Origin: Taibaiella sp041660405
Lineage (GTDB): Bacteria; Bacteroidota; Bacteroidia; Chitinophagales; Chitinophagaceae
Direction: 5' to 3'
DNA: 64,000 nucleotides
NCBI GenBank assembly: GCA_041660405.1
Contig: JBAZWL010000004.1
Coordinates: 1-64,000 of the forward strand
This document shows, piece after piece, positions 36,178 to 46,434 of this stretch. The notes beneath the pieces are model-generated. The model worked only from the letters and a program-made list of their open reading frames with translations. It was not told where the DNA came from and did no database searches. The position numbers and the translations under genes are program-made. The first letter of the stretch is position 1. Each line of letters begins with the position of its first letter.

Positions 36178-39100
36178 ATGCTGAAAACATTTTCATACCT
36201 GTTATTCCGAAGCCCTTTACAGCCTTTCAATGGAGCTAGCAAGTACTCTTCAAATACTAAAGCCATCTTCCAGGAAGGTCTTTACTTATCCTCTCCTGAA
36301 TTTTGGCAGGAGTTTCAGAAAAGAGAACAATTGAATGGTAAAGAAAAGGAGAAACTTGAATTGAGCTTCGCGAAATATTGGTTACGCAGCTCTGTAAGAT
36401 GTACACCTTACGGCACTTTTGCCGGTTCTGCAATGGCAACTATTTCGGATCAGGATTCTGCTTTGATACTTGGATCAAATGATAGCCATAGACGTAGCCT
36501 TAGGCTCGATATGAATTATATGGCAGAGATCGTCAACGCGTTGGTACAGATGCCGGTTATCAGGGAGCAGATGCTTTTCTTTACTAATAATAGTTTGTAT
36601 CCCACCGCTAATGCTTATCGGTATGCAGAATATTATATCCACAATAATACCCGTAATTATCAATTGACCTCTGTAGATTGGTCGCTGTACTTGCAGGAGA
36701 TTTTAAGTAATGCAAAATGCGGAGCGACTATTAAAGAACTTGTTGTTACACTCATGCGTGAAGAGAGTGTACCGGAAGAAGAAGCCTTATCATACATCAC
36801 AGAGCTTTGGTTATCGCAGCTTTTGATTCCGTCATTGGAGCCTGCAGTAACAGGAGCAGAGCCATTAGGTCAGGTGATCGGTCAGTTGGAACAGTTGCAG
36901 GGCGCTGATGAGATATTGAATAAACTAAAAGAGATTCAACAATTATTGAACCATCCACAAGAAGGTGTGGATTACTATAAAAGGATTGAAGCAAAATTAA
37001 AAGAGTTGGAATTGGGTATAGAAGTGCCTAAAAATACAGTTCAAGCTGACCTGTTTTTAAATACCATAAACGCTCATGTAAATAAGGATTTGGTTGCTAC
37101 GATCATAAACCAGGTAGAAGATTTGAAAGCACTGGCCCGCCAAAACAGTAATCCGGAATTAGAAGATTTTAAGACCAGGTTTTATGCCAGGTACGAAGAA
37201 AAGATGATGCCTTTAGCTATTGTATTAGATGCAGATCTTGGCATAGGATACGCTGGCGTTAGCGATCAAAGTGCCGGTGCCGGTGAATGGGTAGATGGCC
37301 TTGCTGTGATGGGCGGAACAGGTGCAAATGCCGGAAGTAATATGGATTATTTACAGCAATTCAGTTTGTCAAAATACAAGGACTGGCTTGCAAGCAGCAA
37401 AGCGTTTATTGAGATTAGTGAAGAAGAAATTAAAACATTCAGAGAACAAACAAAGAGCTTCAAGTTCCCGGTAAGTATGTATGTCATGGGAAATCTCATG
37501 AAACAGGATGGGCAATTAAGTAAAGAACATTTTCAGTTTGATCTAACCGGATTGGGGGGGCCGTCTGCTGCTAATCTTTTAGGTAGGTTTACTCATGGCG
37601 ATGAACAGCTTTGTCAACTTACGAAGGAAATTCTCGAGCAGGAGGAGTTAGAAAAACCGGACGCAATTTATGCTGAAATAGCCCACCTTCCACAGGCACG
37701 GATCGGTAACATACTACTAAGACCTGTTTTGCGTAAATATGAAATTCCTTACGTGGGGCTTTCGGGTATCAGAAAGGAAAAACAAATTAATATTGACGAT
37801 CTGTATGTTTCGGTTCAAAATAATGAAATAAGATTGTTTAGCAAACGGTTAAACAAACGGATAATTCCCAGGTTAACTACCGCCCATAATTTTGGATATA
37901 ATAGCCTGCCTATATACAAGTTTTTATGCGACCTGCAAGGTCAAAGCATTGCCTATCCCAATGTCTGGAATTGGGGTCATTTATCTACGTTAAAACATCT
38001 TCCGAGGGTCGTGTATAAAAAACTGATTCTGCAAAAAGCAATATGGAAAATCGAGGAAAAAGAAATAGCAGATTTACCAGAAGATAAAGAGCAGTATTCT
38101 GATTATTTCCAAGTTTTTCGCAGCCAATTAAAAATACCACAAAGGGTAGTGTATAAAGAAGGAGACAATGAGCTTTTGATTGATTTTATCCAGGAAAAAG
38201 GCATTCAGCTTTTCCTGCATTATCTTAAACGATATAAGAATATAACGTTGGAAGAGTTTCTTTTTACTGAAGATAACTGTGTGGTGTACGACGAACAGGG
38301 AAACCCTTTTACCAACGAAATGATTATTCCGGTTTATGAAGAAGCAAAAGTAACGGAACCAGTATTTGTAAAAGAAAATTATCTCTTTGATAAACTTGAT
38401 GGACAACCTCAACGCTCTTTCTCTCCTTACAGTGAATGGTTATACTTTAAAGTTTATTGTGGAGCCAGATCTGCAGAAAAAATATTAACAACTGTTGTTT
38501 TGCCTTTTATTGAGGAAGGACTGGAACAAGAATTATTCGAGCAGTTTTTCTATATCCGTTATAAAGATGAAAGTGGCGGGCATTTCAGAATCCGTTTTTA
38601 TAATAGTGCTTTGGAAAAGCAACTTCACTTATATCAAAGGTTCATGAAGGTCCTGCAATTCCTGGTTGATAATGGCACGATAGAAAAAGTAATGCTTGAT
38701 ACTTATAACCGGGAACTGGAGCGCTATACACCTGCACTTATCCGTCATGCAGAAACTTTATTTTATCATGATAGCCTGGCAGTACTCCGCTTTACAAATT
38801 TATTGGATGGTATAGATGGGGAACAATATAGAATGCTTTTTGCATTGAGAGGAATAGATTTACTACTCTCTGATTTTGAATTTTCATTGGAACAAAAAGG
38901 AACATTGGCGAAAAAGTTGCAGCGAAATTTTTTCAACGAATTCGGTGGGCAGCCTGTTTTGCAAAAACAATTGAATGAACGTTATCGTAAACACCAACAG
39001 TTTTTTGTCAGTCATCTTAATCCGGAAAAGGACACGGAACATGAGATTGAGGAAGCGGCAGCTATTTTTAATATTCGTTCAGAAATGAATAAACCTGTTG

Positions 39101-39312
39101 TTGAAGAAATACAAAATCACTTGAATAAAACAGAGCAAACTAATAAAATTTCAGACTTGCTAAGCAGCTATATCCACATGTTCATGAATAGAATGTACGT
39201 AGCACAACAACGAAAGTACGAATTGGTAGTATATCACTTTTTAGAGCGGTATTATACTTCACGAATAGCTATTGCTAAAAAACAAAAAAATGCCATTCCT
39301 CATTATAAATAA
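36178..39312 (+). CDS. lanB: LanB lantibiotic dehydratase (full length)
   Basis: 1044 aa. The N-terminal glutamylation domain (about 1-700) has RSSVRCTPYGTFAG and DLYVSVQNNEIRLFSKRLNK-like segments; the C-terminal elimination domain (about 755-1035, SpaB_C/thiopeptide type) starts SEWLYFKVYCGARSAEKIL and has HFRIRFYN. Class I dehydratases use glutamyl-tRNA to activate Ser/Thr and then eliminate glutamate, giving Dha/Dhb. Both domains in one chain mark a complete LanB. Adjacent to lanC and upstream of the second precursor. Confidence 0.92.
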   Translation: MLKTFSYLLFRSPLQPFNGASKYSSNTKAIFQEGLYLSSPEFWQEFQKREQLNGKEKEKLELSFAKYWLRSSVRCTPYGTFAGSAMATISDQDSALILGSNDSHRRSLRLDMNYMAEIVNALVQMPVIREQMLFFTNNSLYPTANAYRYAEYYIHNNTRNYQLTSVDWSLYLQEILSNAKCGATIKELVVTLMREESVPEEEALSYITELWLSQLLIPSLEPAVTGAEPLGQVIGQLEQLQGADEILNKLKEIQQLLNHPQEGVDYYKRIEAKLKELELGIEVPKNTVQADLFLNTINAHVNKDLVATIINQVEDLKALARQNSNPELEDFKTRFYARYEEKMMPLAIVLDADLGIGYAGVSDQSAGAGEWVDGLAVMGGTGANAGSNMDYLQQFSLSKYKDWLASSKAFIEISEEEIKTFREQTKSFKFPVSMYVMGNLMKQDGQLSKEHFQFDLTGLGGPSAANLLGRFTHGDEQLCQLTKEILEQEELEKPDAIYAEIAHLPQARIGNILLRPVLRKYEIPYVGLSGIRKEKQINIDDLYVSVQNNEIRLFSKRLNKRIIPRLTTAHNFGYNSLPIYKFLCDLQGQSIAYPNVWNWGHLSTLKHLPRVVYKKLILQKAIWKIEEKEIADLPEDKEQYSDYFQVFRSQLKIPQRVVYKEGDNELLIDFIQEKGIQLFLHYLKRYKNITLEEFLFTEDNCVVYDEQGNPFTNEMIIPVYEEAKVTEPVFVKENYLFDKLDGQPQRSFSPYSEWLYFKVYCGARSAEKILTTVVLPFIEEGLEQELFEQFFYIRYKDESGGHFRIRFYNSALEKQLHLYQRFMKVLQFLVDNGTIEKVMLDTYNRELERYTPALIRHAETLFYHDSLAVLRFTNLLDGIDGEQYRMLFALRGIDLLLSDFEFSLEQKGTLAKKLQRNFFNEFGGQPVLQKQLNERYRKHQQFFVSHLNPEKDTEHEIEEAAAIFNIRSEMNKPVVEEIQNHLNKTEQTNKISDLLSSYIHMFMNRMYVAQQRKYELVVYHFLERYYTSRIAIAKKQKNAIPHYK

Positions 39313-39751
39313 ACCTGCTAAAAATTTTTGGGGTTGTTATAAAATAACATATACGTTTGGTGCGTTATTAAAAAATGCACGAAAAAATGTTTGCTGCATA
39401 TTAGGGTTCCTATGAAATATGCTATAATAGCAAAAATGCAGTACATTTTTTTAATCCACGTATACTATATGATTTTTCCGTTTATAAACTATTTACTACC
39501 ACTTATAAACTTTGAACCCTTTTTAGCGGAATGTGGCAAGCTATTTGAGAGGATAATTGTAAGAAGTGTTGAGAAATACTAAAGATATTCAGTCGCGACG
39601 AATTGCGGGCTTACTCCTTAATTAACCCAAAGAAAAATAAAAAAAGGATCAGGAATAGGCATCCTTCAACCTGACTAAAAAAAATGAGATGCACGCTGAA
39701 AGTTAACCCTTCTCTATGGCGGTAAGACAAGAGAAATTTAAAAAATCTACG
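39313..39751 (+). promoter_or_regulatory. Long leader before the second precursor, with a candidate promoter
   Basis: No convincing gene. TTTG (39327-39330), 21 bases, TACGTTTG (39352-39359) fits the phylum's promoter and would give a leader of about 385 bases before the ATG at 39752. A 63-codon frame at 39391 lacks coding character. Confidence 0.45.
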
Positions 39752-39928
39752 ATGAAATTAGAATCATTAAAGTCTTCAAAATTTGAAGCATTAAGCAAAA
39801 GCGAATTGAATAAAATTACAGGTGGTTATGCCGTACAACAAGAGGTAGGGGTACAAACAGCTACTATTTGCACTAGCAGAACGGATAAAAGTGATACGGG
39901 GCATGCAGATGCGCCAACTAATGATTAA
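39752..39928 (+). CDS. GG-leader RiPP precursor peptide 2
   Basis: 58 aa from ATG 39752; an upstream in-frame ATG at 39716 would add 12 basic residues. The leader MKLESLKSSKFEALSKSELNK-ITGG is of the type found with grasp-with-spasm and related maturases in this phylum, with the cut after GG (residues 24-25). The core of 33 residues has six Thr, two Ser, one Cys (TATICTSRT), and several Asp. One thioether ring (Thr to Cys) and Thr/Ser-to-acid links are both chemically possible. gwsG/gwsS and the exporter follow. Confidence 0.8.
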   Translation: MKLESLKSSKFEALSKSELNKITGGYAVQQEVGVQTATICTSRTDKSDTGHADAPTND

Positions 39929-39944
39929 TCTAAATTAGTATTAG

Positions 39945-39980
39945 CTACGAGTCTGTCCGGATTTGTAGACGGACTCGTAG
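39945..39980 (+). terminator. Hairpin after precursor 2 (attenuator-like)
   Basis: CTACGAGTC...CGGACTCGTAG, a stem of about nine to eleven pairs without a T run. A 3'-stabilising or partial termination hairpin would raise precursor over maturase levels. Confidence 0.55.
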
Positions 39981-40050
39981 TTATAAAATAGGGTAACAAG
40001 ATGTGATATGATTTATGCTTATACAATTAAGGTTAAATAGGTTTTTATTG

Positions 40051-41907
40051 ATGAAATTAATAAAAAAAAATATCTATGGTGTGTGCATTATCATCATTGG
40101 ATGTACCTCCACCAAACATTATACTACCCGATATTACAACAACGATAGTAAAATTATTTATGGACGATACTATAATGATTCACTGGACTTTTCTCTGGAT
40201 GAATATTACGATTTTAATGTCAACGGGAATATTGAAAATATTCGCCATTTAAAATGCGAGGATAAGGACCAAAAGAGAATTCTTGCATATAAAAGTAAGG
40301 AAACATACCCTCTATTCTTCTCAAAACAAATAAACGGCAATAATACCCACATCGGCATTGCTTATAACTCCCCCAATAATATTAACCTTTTTACTCAACA
40401 GCTTTATCTTTTTCTCAAAGCCAAGATACAACCAAATTTCATTCATATTGATACCTTGAAAGAACGTTCTGGTTTTCGCTTGACTTATGAATATAAGGTC
40501 AGGTCAAAATCTATTTATGAGTGTGAATACATCTTCCCTATTAAGGATAAAATCTTACGGCTTATTTTTTCCAACAAGGACTTAATATCTCATAACTACT
40601 CCTCCTATGAGGAACAAGAATTTATTGTCCAATCGAATGCAACAACGTTAATGGAGACATTCAAAGACTCCGTGCATTATAAAGCATACAATATTGCTTC
40701 TTTAAGTCCACTTTATTTTGCTCAAACATTATTTGAAAATTCTAATTTCAACTATTTGCAAACGCTTAAAGTACTTAACGCAGCATACTCTATAAAACAA
40801 AAAGTTGATCCTTTTTTTTATCAAGCTTTGTCAACTTATACTTCGTTTACGGGGGATTACCTCCAAAAGCTAAAATGGGATAGCACATACCAGGAACCGC
40901 AGCCTTCAATCCCTATTGATACATTCATTAATTTAAAGCCAACTAATGCACTTGCTTATCTATCTGAAAGGTGCAAATTCAGTAAAATTGTTCTATTAAA
41001 CGAAGACCATACCAATCCTCAATGTCGGATATTTGCTGCTTCTCTGTTAGATTCACTGTACGAAAATGGGTATAGGCAATTAGGTGTAGAAACATTATCA
41101 TGGCTGGACACAGCTATTAATGAAAGAAGATTTCCTCTTCAGATTTCTGGTGTTTATTCTAGCGAACCTATGTTTGGAGAATTTCTAAGACAAGCGTTAA
41201 AAAAGGGATTCAGACTATTTAATTACGAAAACATATACGGATGCGATTCCTCAGATCAGTTCTATTGTCGGCAACAGCGAGAAGTAGTACAGGCACAGAA
41301 TATTCTAGCCGTACAACGACAAAATCCAAACGACAAAATTTTGATCTATGCAGGTTGGGGGCATATAAAAAAGCAAAAGTCAGTAACAAGCGGTTTCAAA
41401 TACCTGGGCGCAATATTGGCAGATAGTATTGGAAGTGATCAATTACTAAGTATTGACCAAACCGTTTTATCTGAGCAAGGCAATTCGGTAAGTGAAACAT
41501 CATGTTATAAATATGCTGCGTATGAGTTGGACATCCAGTCTCCCTCTGTTTTATTGCAGGATGGGGAGCCTTTTATTTCTAATAAGGAAAATAAAGGAAA
41601 CATAGATGTGGAGGTTATTACACCACGAACTAAATATGTAAACAATAAACCTACATGGCTTTTATATTCAGGCAATTTAACCATTAAACCGGATACTAAT
41701 CGAATTTTCAATGATGCTTTGCTACAGATATTTTACTTTGATGAGGTATTTAACGCTTTCGATTATTCAAAAGCAGTTCCTTTCCTGAACCTACACCTTG
41801 TTCACGAGGCTATTCCTGAGTTAAAGGTCAATAAGGGAAAATATATGATGCTGGTAACAGATGAGTATAGAAATAAATTACTGCAACAAATAATTACTGC
41901 TCAATAA
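40051..41907 (+). CDS. Lipoprotein with EreA/ChaN-like region, RiPP cluster
   Basis: 618 aa from ATG 40051 (frame open to 40015). Lipobox IIIIGC, Cys at about 15 from this start. The central part (about 320-470) reads IVLLNEDHTNPQCR, LGVETLSWLD and ILIYAGWGHIKK, a pattern like the EreA/ChaN/TraB-like fold of hydrolases and metal-binding proteins. N- and C-terminal parts are not recognised. Its stop codon shares one base with the gwsG start (TAATG), so the two are coupled. Possible immunity or product-processing lipoprotein; not certain. Confidence 0.6.
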   Translation: MKLIKKNIYGVCIIIIGCTSTKHYTTRYYNNDSKIIYGRYYNDSLDFSLDEYYDFNVNGNIENIRHLKCEDKDQKRILAYKSKETYPLFFSKQINGNNTHIGIAYNSPNNINLFTQQLYLFLKAKIQPNFIHIDTLKERSGFRLTYEYKVRSKSIYECEYIFPIKDKILRLIFSNKDLISHNYSSYEEQEFIVQSNATTLMETFKDSVHYKAYNIASLSPLYFAQTLFENSNFNYLQTLKVLNAAYSIKQKVDPFFYQALSTYTSFTGDYLQKLKWDSTYQEPQPSIPIDTFINLKPTNALAYLSERCKFSKIVLLNEDHTNPQCRIFAASLLDSLYENGYRQLGVETLSWLDTAINERRFPLQISGVYSSEPMFGEFLRQALKKGFRLFNYENIYGCDSSDQFYCRQQREVVQAQNILAVQRQNPNDKILIYAGWGHIKKQKSVTSGFKYLGAILADSIGSDQLLSIDQTVLSEQGNSVSETSCYKYAAYELDIQSPSVLLQDGEPFISNKENKGNIDVEVITPRTKYVNNKPTWLLYSGNLTIKPDTNRIFNDALLQIFYFDEVFNAFDYSKAVPFLNLHLVHEAIPELKVNKGKYMMLVTDEYRNKLLQQIITAQ

Positions 41908-42908
41908 TGGTACTATTATTAAGTTCTGAAGAATTTGAAACCTCAACAGATGAAGTGTATAGTTGGCTTGAACATCTTAATGTATCTTGCTTCAGGCTAA
42001 ATGGAGAGGATTTTATAAACAGCGCTTTTTCCATAACCTTGGAAAGTACAAATCAGGATATAAAAACCATTCTGCCTGATAAAGCAATCAGCGTGATCTG
42101 GAATAGAAGGTGGACCAGTTTTTCCTTTCTAAATGCCTTGGACGGCTACGAGTTGAATGCAAAGAATATTGAACAAATTAAACAGCATTTAAAATCTGAG
42201 TTTTCTACTTTAAGAGAATATTTCTTCCGCTCACTACCAGAGAATAGTTGGATTGACGATTATAAACATGTAAGGGTAAATAAACTGTTGGTGTTGGAAA
42301 AAGCCAACCAGTTCGGGTTAAAAATACCCGCTACTATCGTCACTAATAGTAAGGAAAAACTGCGAGTATTCATTCGGGAACATAAGGAGATCATTACCAA
42401 AACAATTGCGGAAGTTCATAGCTTTAACGATGATGGCAAGTTGTATGTGATGGGTACTACTCAATTAAAAGAAAAAGATTGGGATGAAAAGGTTCCTGAT
42501 CTATTTTTCCCTTCCTTATTTCAACAATTGATCTCAAAGGCAATAGATATACGCGTCTTTTATTTAGATGGGAAATTTTACGCTATGGCTATTTTTTCTC
42601 AACGAAGGAAAGAAGCCCAAATTGATTTCCGAGCTTATGACTTTGAAAATCCTGATAGAATGGTGCCGTTTAAACTTCCTGATCTGGTGGAAACTCAGTT
42701 GTTAAATCTTATCAATGATCTTCAAATGACCCATTGTTCAATTGATATGGTAAAAGATAAGAGCGGTTATTTTTATTTCATTGAAATTAATCCAGTTGGA
42801 CAGTTTGGGATGGTATCTAAGCCATGCAATTACTATTTGGAAAGAGAAGTCGCATTGTATTTATTAAAAAGGTCAAAAGAAAAGTCGTATGAAATTTTCA
42901 AAAAATAA
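41907..42908 (+). CDS. gwsG: Grasp-with-spasm ATP-grasp peptide maturase
   Basis: 333 aa. MVLLLSSEEFETSTDEVYSWL at the start and the ATP-grasp end FIEINPVGQFGMVS are typical of GwsG-type ligases (RimK-like). VRVNKLLVLEKANQFGLKIPAT marks the central ATP-grasp start. These enzymes make omega-ester or amide links between side chains of a precursor, by analogy with graspetide ligases. The neighbour gwsS confirms the system. Confidence 0.85.
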   Translation: MVLLLSSEEFETSTDEVYSWLEHLNVSCFRLNGEDFINSAFSITLESTNQDIKTILPDKAISVIWNRRWTSFSFLNALDGYELNAKNIEQIKQHLKSEFSTLREYFFRSLPENSWIDDYKHVRVNKLLVLEKANQFGLKIPATIVTNSKEKLRVFIREHKEIITKTIAEVHSFNDDGKLYVMGTTQLKEKDWDEKVPDLFFPSLFQQLISKAIDIRVFYLDGKFYAMAIFSQRRKEAQIDFRAYDFENPDRMVPFKLPDLVETQLLNLINDLQMTHCSIDMVKDKSGYFYFIEINPVGQFGMVSKPCNYYLEREVALYLLKRSKEKSYEIFKK

Positions 42909-43074
42909 TATAAAGAAGGATTCAAAATTGCCGTTTGTTTATAAAAATATTGGTAGGGAAGAAATAACCACTCAAATGATGAAAAAGACCACTCAAGGGA
43001 TTGCAATTGTGGATATTCGGTCTCAAAAAAGCGAGGTGTATTCCTTTTATAAACCTATTTCAAAAACATTTTGA
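42889..43074 (+). CDS. 61-aa protein coupled between gwsG and gwsS
   Basis: The ATG lies 20 bases inside gwsG and the TGA is immediately followed by the gwsS ATG (TGAATG), so all three are translationally coupled, which argues that it is expressed. It is basic, with EEITTQMMKKTTQ in the middle and VDIRSQKSEVYSFY near the end; no GG site, signal or Cys. It may be an accessory (for example recognition) subunit; a leaderless substrate is less likely. Function unknown. Confidence 0.65.
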   Translation: MKFSKNNIKKDSKLPFVYKNIGREEITTQMMKKTTQGIAIVDIRSQKSEVYSFYKPISKTF

Positions 43075-44172
43075 ATGTTGCAACCTAATAAATACCTTCT
43101 ACTATATTCTTGCTGTATCCCTGTATCTGGCATGCATAGAAGTCTTATAATAGATACACAAAGGAATCAGTTTTACTTTATCCCTAATGGTTTATATCAA
43201 TATATAAATGATTTTAGGGAATACCCTTTCTCCAAAATATTAGACAGAATGTCTAAAGGAGATCAAAAAATATTGGAGGAATATGCTCAGTTTATTCTTG
43301 AGAACGATTTAGGATTCATGGTAAAAAAGGAGGAAATAGATCAATATCCTCCCTTAAGTACTGAATGGGATTCTTCCGAAATGATTACAAATGTAATTGT
43401 TGACATAAAGGATAATCATATTTTCCTGAATAATGTTATTAGCCAGCTCATGCAGTTAAAAACATCTTTTGTCCAGTTAAGATTTTTTAATACATTGAAT
43501 ATTGATACTTTAACCTATATTATAGAACAAACCTCCAGAAGTAGGATAAAAGGAATTGAAGTATACCTGCCGCACCATGAGAGTATAACTACAAAAAAAT
43601 TAAATAAAATTTTCGTGGACAACGAACGCCTGCGACAAGTTATAATCTATAATTGCAGCACAACAAAAACAACTCCAATAAGTGAAACAAATGCCTATAT
43701 ATATCAAACTACACAGAATACTATCAGCGAAAAATCATGTGGTATAATTCATCCCAATTATTTTTCCACCAATCTTGCCTTATACACTGAATCTCTTGCC
43801 CACAACACCTGCCTCAATCGTAAAATCTCGATAGATGCCGATGGTAATATTAAAAATTGTCCTTCTATGCAAGAAAGCTTTGGTAATATAAAAGATACAA
43901 CATTACAAGAAGCTATCAACAAGCCTAATTTCAAGAAATACTGGAATATTACAAAGGATGAAATTACTAAATGTAAAGATTGTGAGTTCCGGCATGTATG
44001 TACTGATTGCAGAGCTTATTTAGAAAATCCCGATGATATTTATTCGGCTCCTCTTAAATGTGGCTATAATCCTTATACCTGTGAATGGGAAGAATGGAGT
44101 ACAAACCCTTTAAAGCAACAGGCCATTGAGCATTATGGTATGCGTGAAATCCTTGCAACGCCTAAATCTTAA
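43075..44172 (+). CDS. gwsS: Grasp-with-spasm SPASM-domain peptide maturase
   Basis: 365 aa. The C-terminal SPASM domain has HNTCLNRKISIDADGNIKNCPS, then CKDCEFRHVCTDC and LKCGYNPYTC, enough Cys for auxiliary Fe-S clusters. The N-terminal half lacks the radical SAM CxxxCxxC, as is usual for GwsS. It works with GwsG on GG-leader precursors; its own chemistry is unknown. Confidence 0.85.
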   Translation: MLQPNKYLLLYSCCIPVSGMHRSLIIDTQRNQFYFIPNGLYQYINDFREYPFSKILDRMSKGDQKILEEYAQFILENDLGFMVKKEEIDQYPPLSTEWDSSEMITNVIVDIKDNHIFLNNVISQLMQLKTSFVQLRFFNTLNIDTLTYIIEQTSRSRIKGIEVYLPHHESITTKKLNKIFVDNERLRQVIIYNCSTTKTTPISETNAYIYQTTQNTISEKSCGIIHPNYFSTNLALYTESLAHNTCLNRKISIDADGNIKNCPSMQESFGNIKDTTLQEAINKPNFKKYWNITKDEITKCKDCEFRHVCTDCRAYLENPDDIYSAPLKCGYNPYTCEWEEWSTNPLKQQAIEHYGMREILATPKS

Positions 44173-44217
44173 TTCAGAACCTGCGATTCAGCAAATTACG
44201 TTCACCCTAATAATACC

Positions 44218-46425
44218 GTGATTAAACAATTCCCGTTTTATAAACAACATGATGCTATGGATTGCGGCCCTACCTGTCTTCGGATGGTAGCGAAGCATTA
44301 TGGCAAAAGCTATTCCCTGCAATTTTTACGAGAGCAATCTTTCATTACGAGAGAGGGCGTAAGCCTGCTTGGCATCAGTGAAGCTGCAGAAAATATTGGC
44401 TTCAAAACATTCTCTGCTAAGATCACTTTTGAACAATTAGATGAAGAAGCCAATCTGCCTTGCATTCTACATTGGAACCAAAAGCATTTCGTGGTTTTGC
44501 CACCACAGGATTACGATCGAAGTAAGAAACGGGACAAAATTTTAATTGCAGATCCCGCTCATGGATTAGTGAAGATACACAAGGAAACTTTTCTCCGAAG
44601 TTGGAAAGGAAATGGTAACGAAGGCATTGTTTTAATGCTCGAACCTACGCAAGCTTTTTATAATGAAGATGAAACAAACCAACCGGAAGCCAAGGGATTT
44701 AAGTTCTTGTTCCAGTATCTGAAGCCTTATAGAAAATATGTTGTGCAGTTATTGCTTAGCATATTTATTGGGAGCATGCTTTCTTTATTTGCTCCGTTTT
44801 TAACACAAAGCCTGGTAGATAATGGTATCAATCATCAAAACCTGGGGTTTGTGCATTTGGTGCTTATTTCGCAACTGGTGCTATTCGTGGGTAGCACAGC
44901 TATAGAGCTCATACGAAGCTGGATATTACTACACATTAATAGCAGGATCAACATCAGTATTATTTCAGATTTTCTGATCAAGTTAATGAAGCTCCCCATC
45001 CGCTTCTTTGATACCAAAATGATCGGTGATATTCAACAGCGGATAGGCGATCATAGCCGTATCCAATCCTTTCTTACCGGCACTACACTGTCCACCTTGT
45101 TTTCCCTGATAAACCTCGTAGTATTCAGTGTAGTACTTGGCATATACAGTTGGAAAATATTAGTCGTATTTTTTCTGTTTAGCATTGGTTCTGTCTTCTG
45201 GATAGTATTGTTTCTTAAAAAGAGAAAAGCGCTTGACTACATGCAGTTTCAGCGGATGAGTGATAATCAGAACGTGCTTTACGAATTGATTACCGGCATG
45301 CAGGAAATTAAACTGAACAATGCAGAAACACTGAAGCGTTGGGAGTGGGAAAAGGTGCAGGCAAAATTATATAAGATCAGTGTGAAGGGTTTGGCTTTGG
45401 GGCAATACCAGCAAGTAGGCTCTATATTTTTTACGCAGTTAAAAAACATCCTTATTTCTTATATCACCGCAAGGGAAGTCATGAGCGGTAATATGACGTT
45501 GGGTATGATGCTTTCTGTAAGTTATATTATCGGACAAATGAATAGCCCGTTGGATCAATTGCTAGGATTTGTACAAGCTGCACAAGATGCTAAAATAAGC
45601 CTGGACAGGCTCGGTGAAATTCACAATAAGGAGAATGAAGAAAATGCATCGCAGGTTGTTCCTGGAAATCTGGACAAGCAAAAGTCAGGTAATATAAAAC
45701 TGGACAACGTATCCTTTCAATATGGGAGTACTCAATCTCCATTTGTTTTAAAAGATATCAACCTTCTGATTCCCGAAGGGAAAGTGACTGCTATAGTGGG
45801 TTCTAGTGGGAGCGGGAAAACTACATTGCTTAAACTTTTGCTTCAGTTTTACGAGCCAACCGCGGGGAAAGTAATGATTAATAACAATGATCTGCAAGAG
45901 TATTCACCTATGTGGTGGCGGAACCAATGTGGTAGTGTAATGCAGGATGGCTTTGTGTTTTCAGATAGCATTGCAGGTAACATCTCTGTTAGTGATGAGC
46001 ATCCTGATGGAGAAAAATTATTACATGCAGTAGATGTTGCTAATATTCGGGAGTTTATAGAACAGCTTCCGTTAAGGTATCGTACCAAAATTGGTAATGC
46101 GGGGAATGGTGTGAGTGCAGGTCAAAAACAACGGATATTAATAGCCCGGGCTGTTTATAAAAATCCTCAATACTTATTTTTTGATGAAGCCACCAGTGCC
46201 CTGGATGCCAATAATGAAAAGGTGATCATGGAAAATCTGGATCGTTTTTTTATTGGCAAAACAGTTGTAGTTATAGCACATAGGTTGAGTACGGTTAAGA
46301 ACGCTGACCAGATAGTAGTACTTGAAAAAGGGGTTATAGTGGAAATTGGAACACATGACGAGCTGAGCAAAAGCAAAGGAAAATATTATGAGTTAGTAAG
46401 AAATCAATTGGAACTGGGAAGTTAA
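44218..46425 (+). CDS. C39 peptidase-containing ABC exporter (PCAT)
   Basis: 735 aa from GTG 44218. An N-terminal C39 protease domain: Cys16 in QHDAMDCGPTCL, His in LHWNQKHFVVL, Asp in IADPAHG. Six membrane segments (about 165-430) and an ATPase domain with Walker A GSSGSGKTT, signature VSAGQKQR, and Walker B LFFDEATSALD. Such transporters cut leaders after GG and export the core peptide. It fits both precursors. HlyD follows after nine bases. Confidence 0.93.
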   Translation: MIKQFPFYKQHDAMDCGPTCLRMVAKHYGKSYSLQFLREQSFITREGVSLLGISEAAENIGFKTFSAKITFEQLDEEANLPCILHWNQKHFVVLPPQDYDRSKKRDKILIADPAHGLVKIHKETFLRSWKGNGNEGIVLMLEPTQAFYNEDETNQPEAKGFKFLFQYLKPYRKYVVQLLLSIFIGSMLSLFAPFLTQSLVDNGINHQNLGFVHLVLISQLVLFVGSTAIELIRSWILLHINSRINISIISDFLIKLMKLPIRFFDTKMIGDIQQRIGDHSRIQSFLTGTTLSTLFSLINLVVFSVVLGIYSWKILVVFFLFSIGSVFWIVLFLKKRKALDYMQFQRMSDNQNVLYELITGMQEIKLNNAETLKRWEWEKVQAKLYKISVKGLALGQYQQVGSIFFTQLKNILISYITAREVMSGNMTLGMMLSVSYIIGQMNSPLDQLLGFVQAAQDAKISLDRLGEIHNKENEENASQVVPGNLDKQKSGNIKLDNVSFQYGSTQSPFVLKDINLLIPEGKVTAIVGSSGSGKTTLLKLLLQFYEPTAGKVMINNNDLQEYSPMWWRNQCGSVMQDGFVFSDSIAGNISVSDEHPDGEKLLHAVDVANIREFIEQLPLRYRTKIGNAGNGVSAGQKQRILIARAVYKNPQYLFFDEATSALDANNEKVIMENLDRFFIGKTVVVIAHRLSTVKNADQIVVLEKGVIVEIGTHDELSKSKGKYYELVRNQLELGS

Positions 46426-46434
46426 TTTATAGCC

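Noticed and set aside
39391..39582. 63-codon open frame between lanB and precursor 2
   Set aside because: Composition is AT-driven, there is no leader or domain pattern, and a candidate promoter and leader cover the region.
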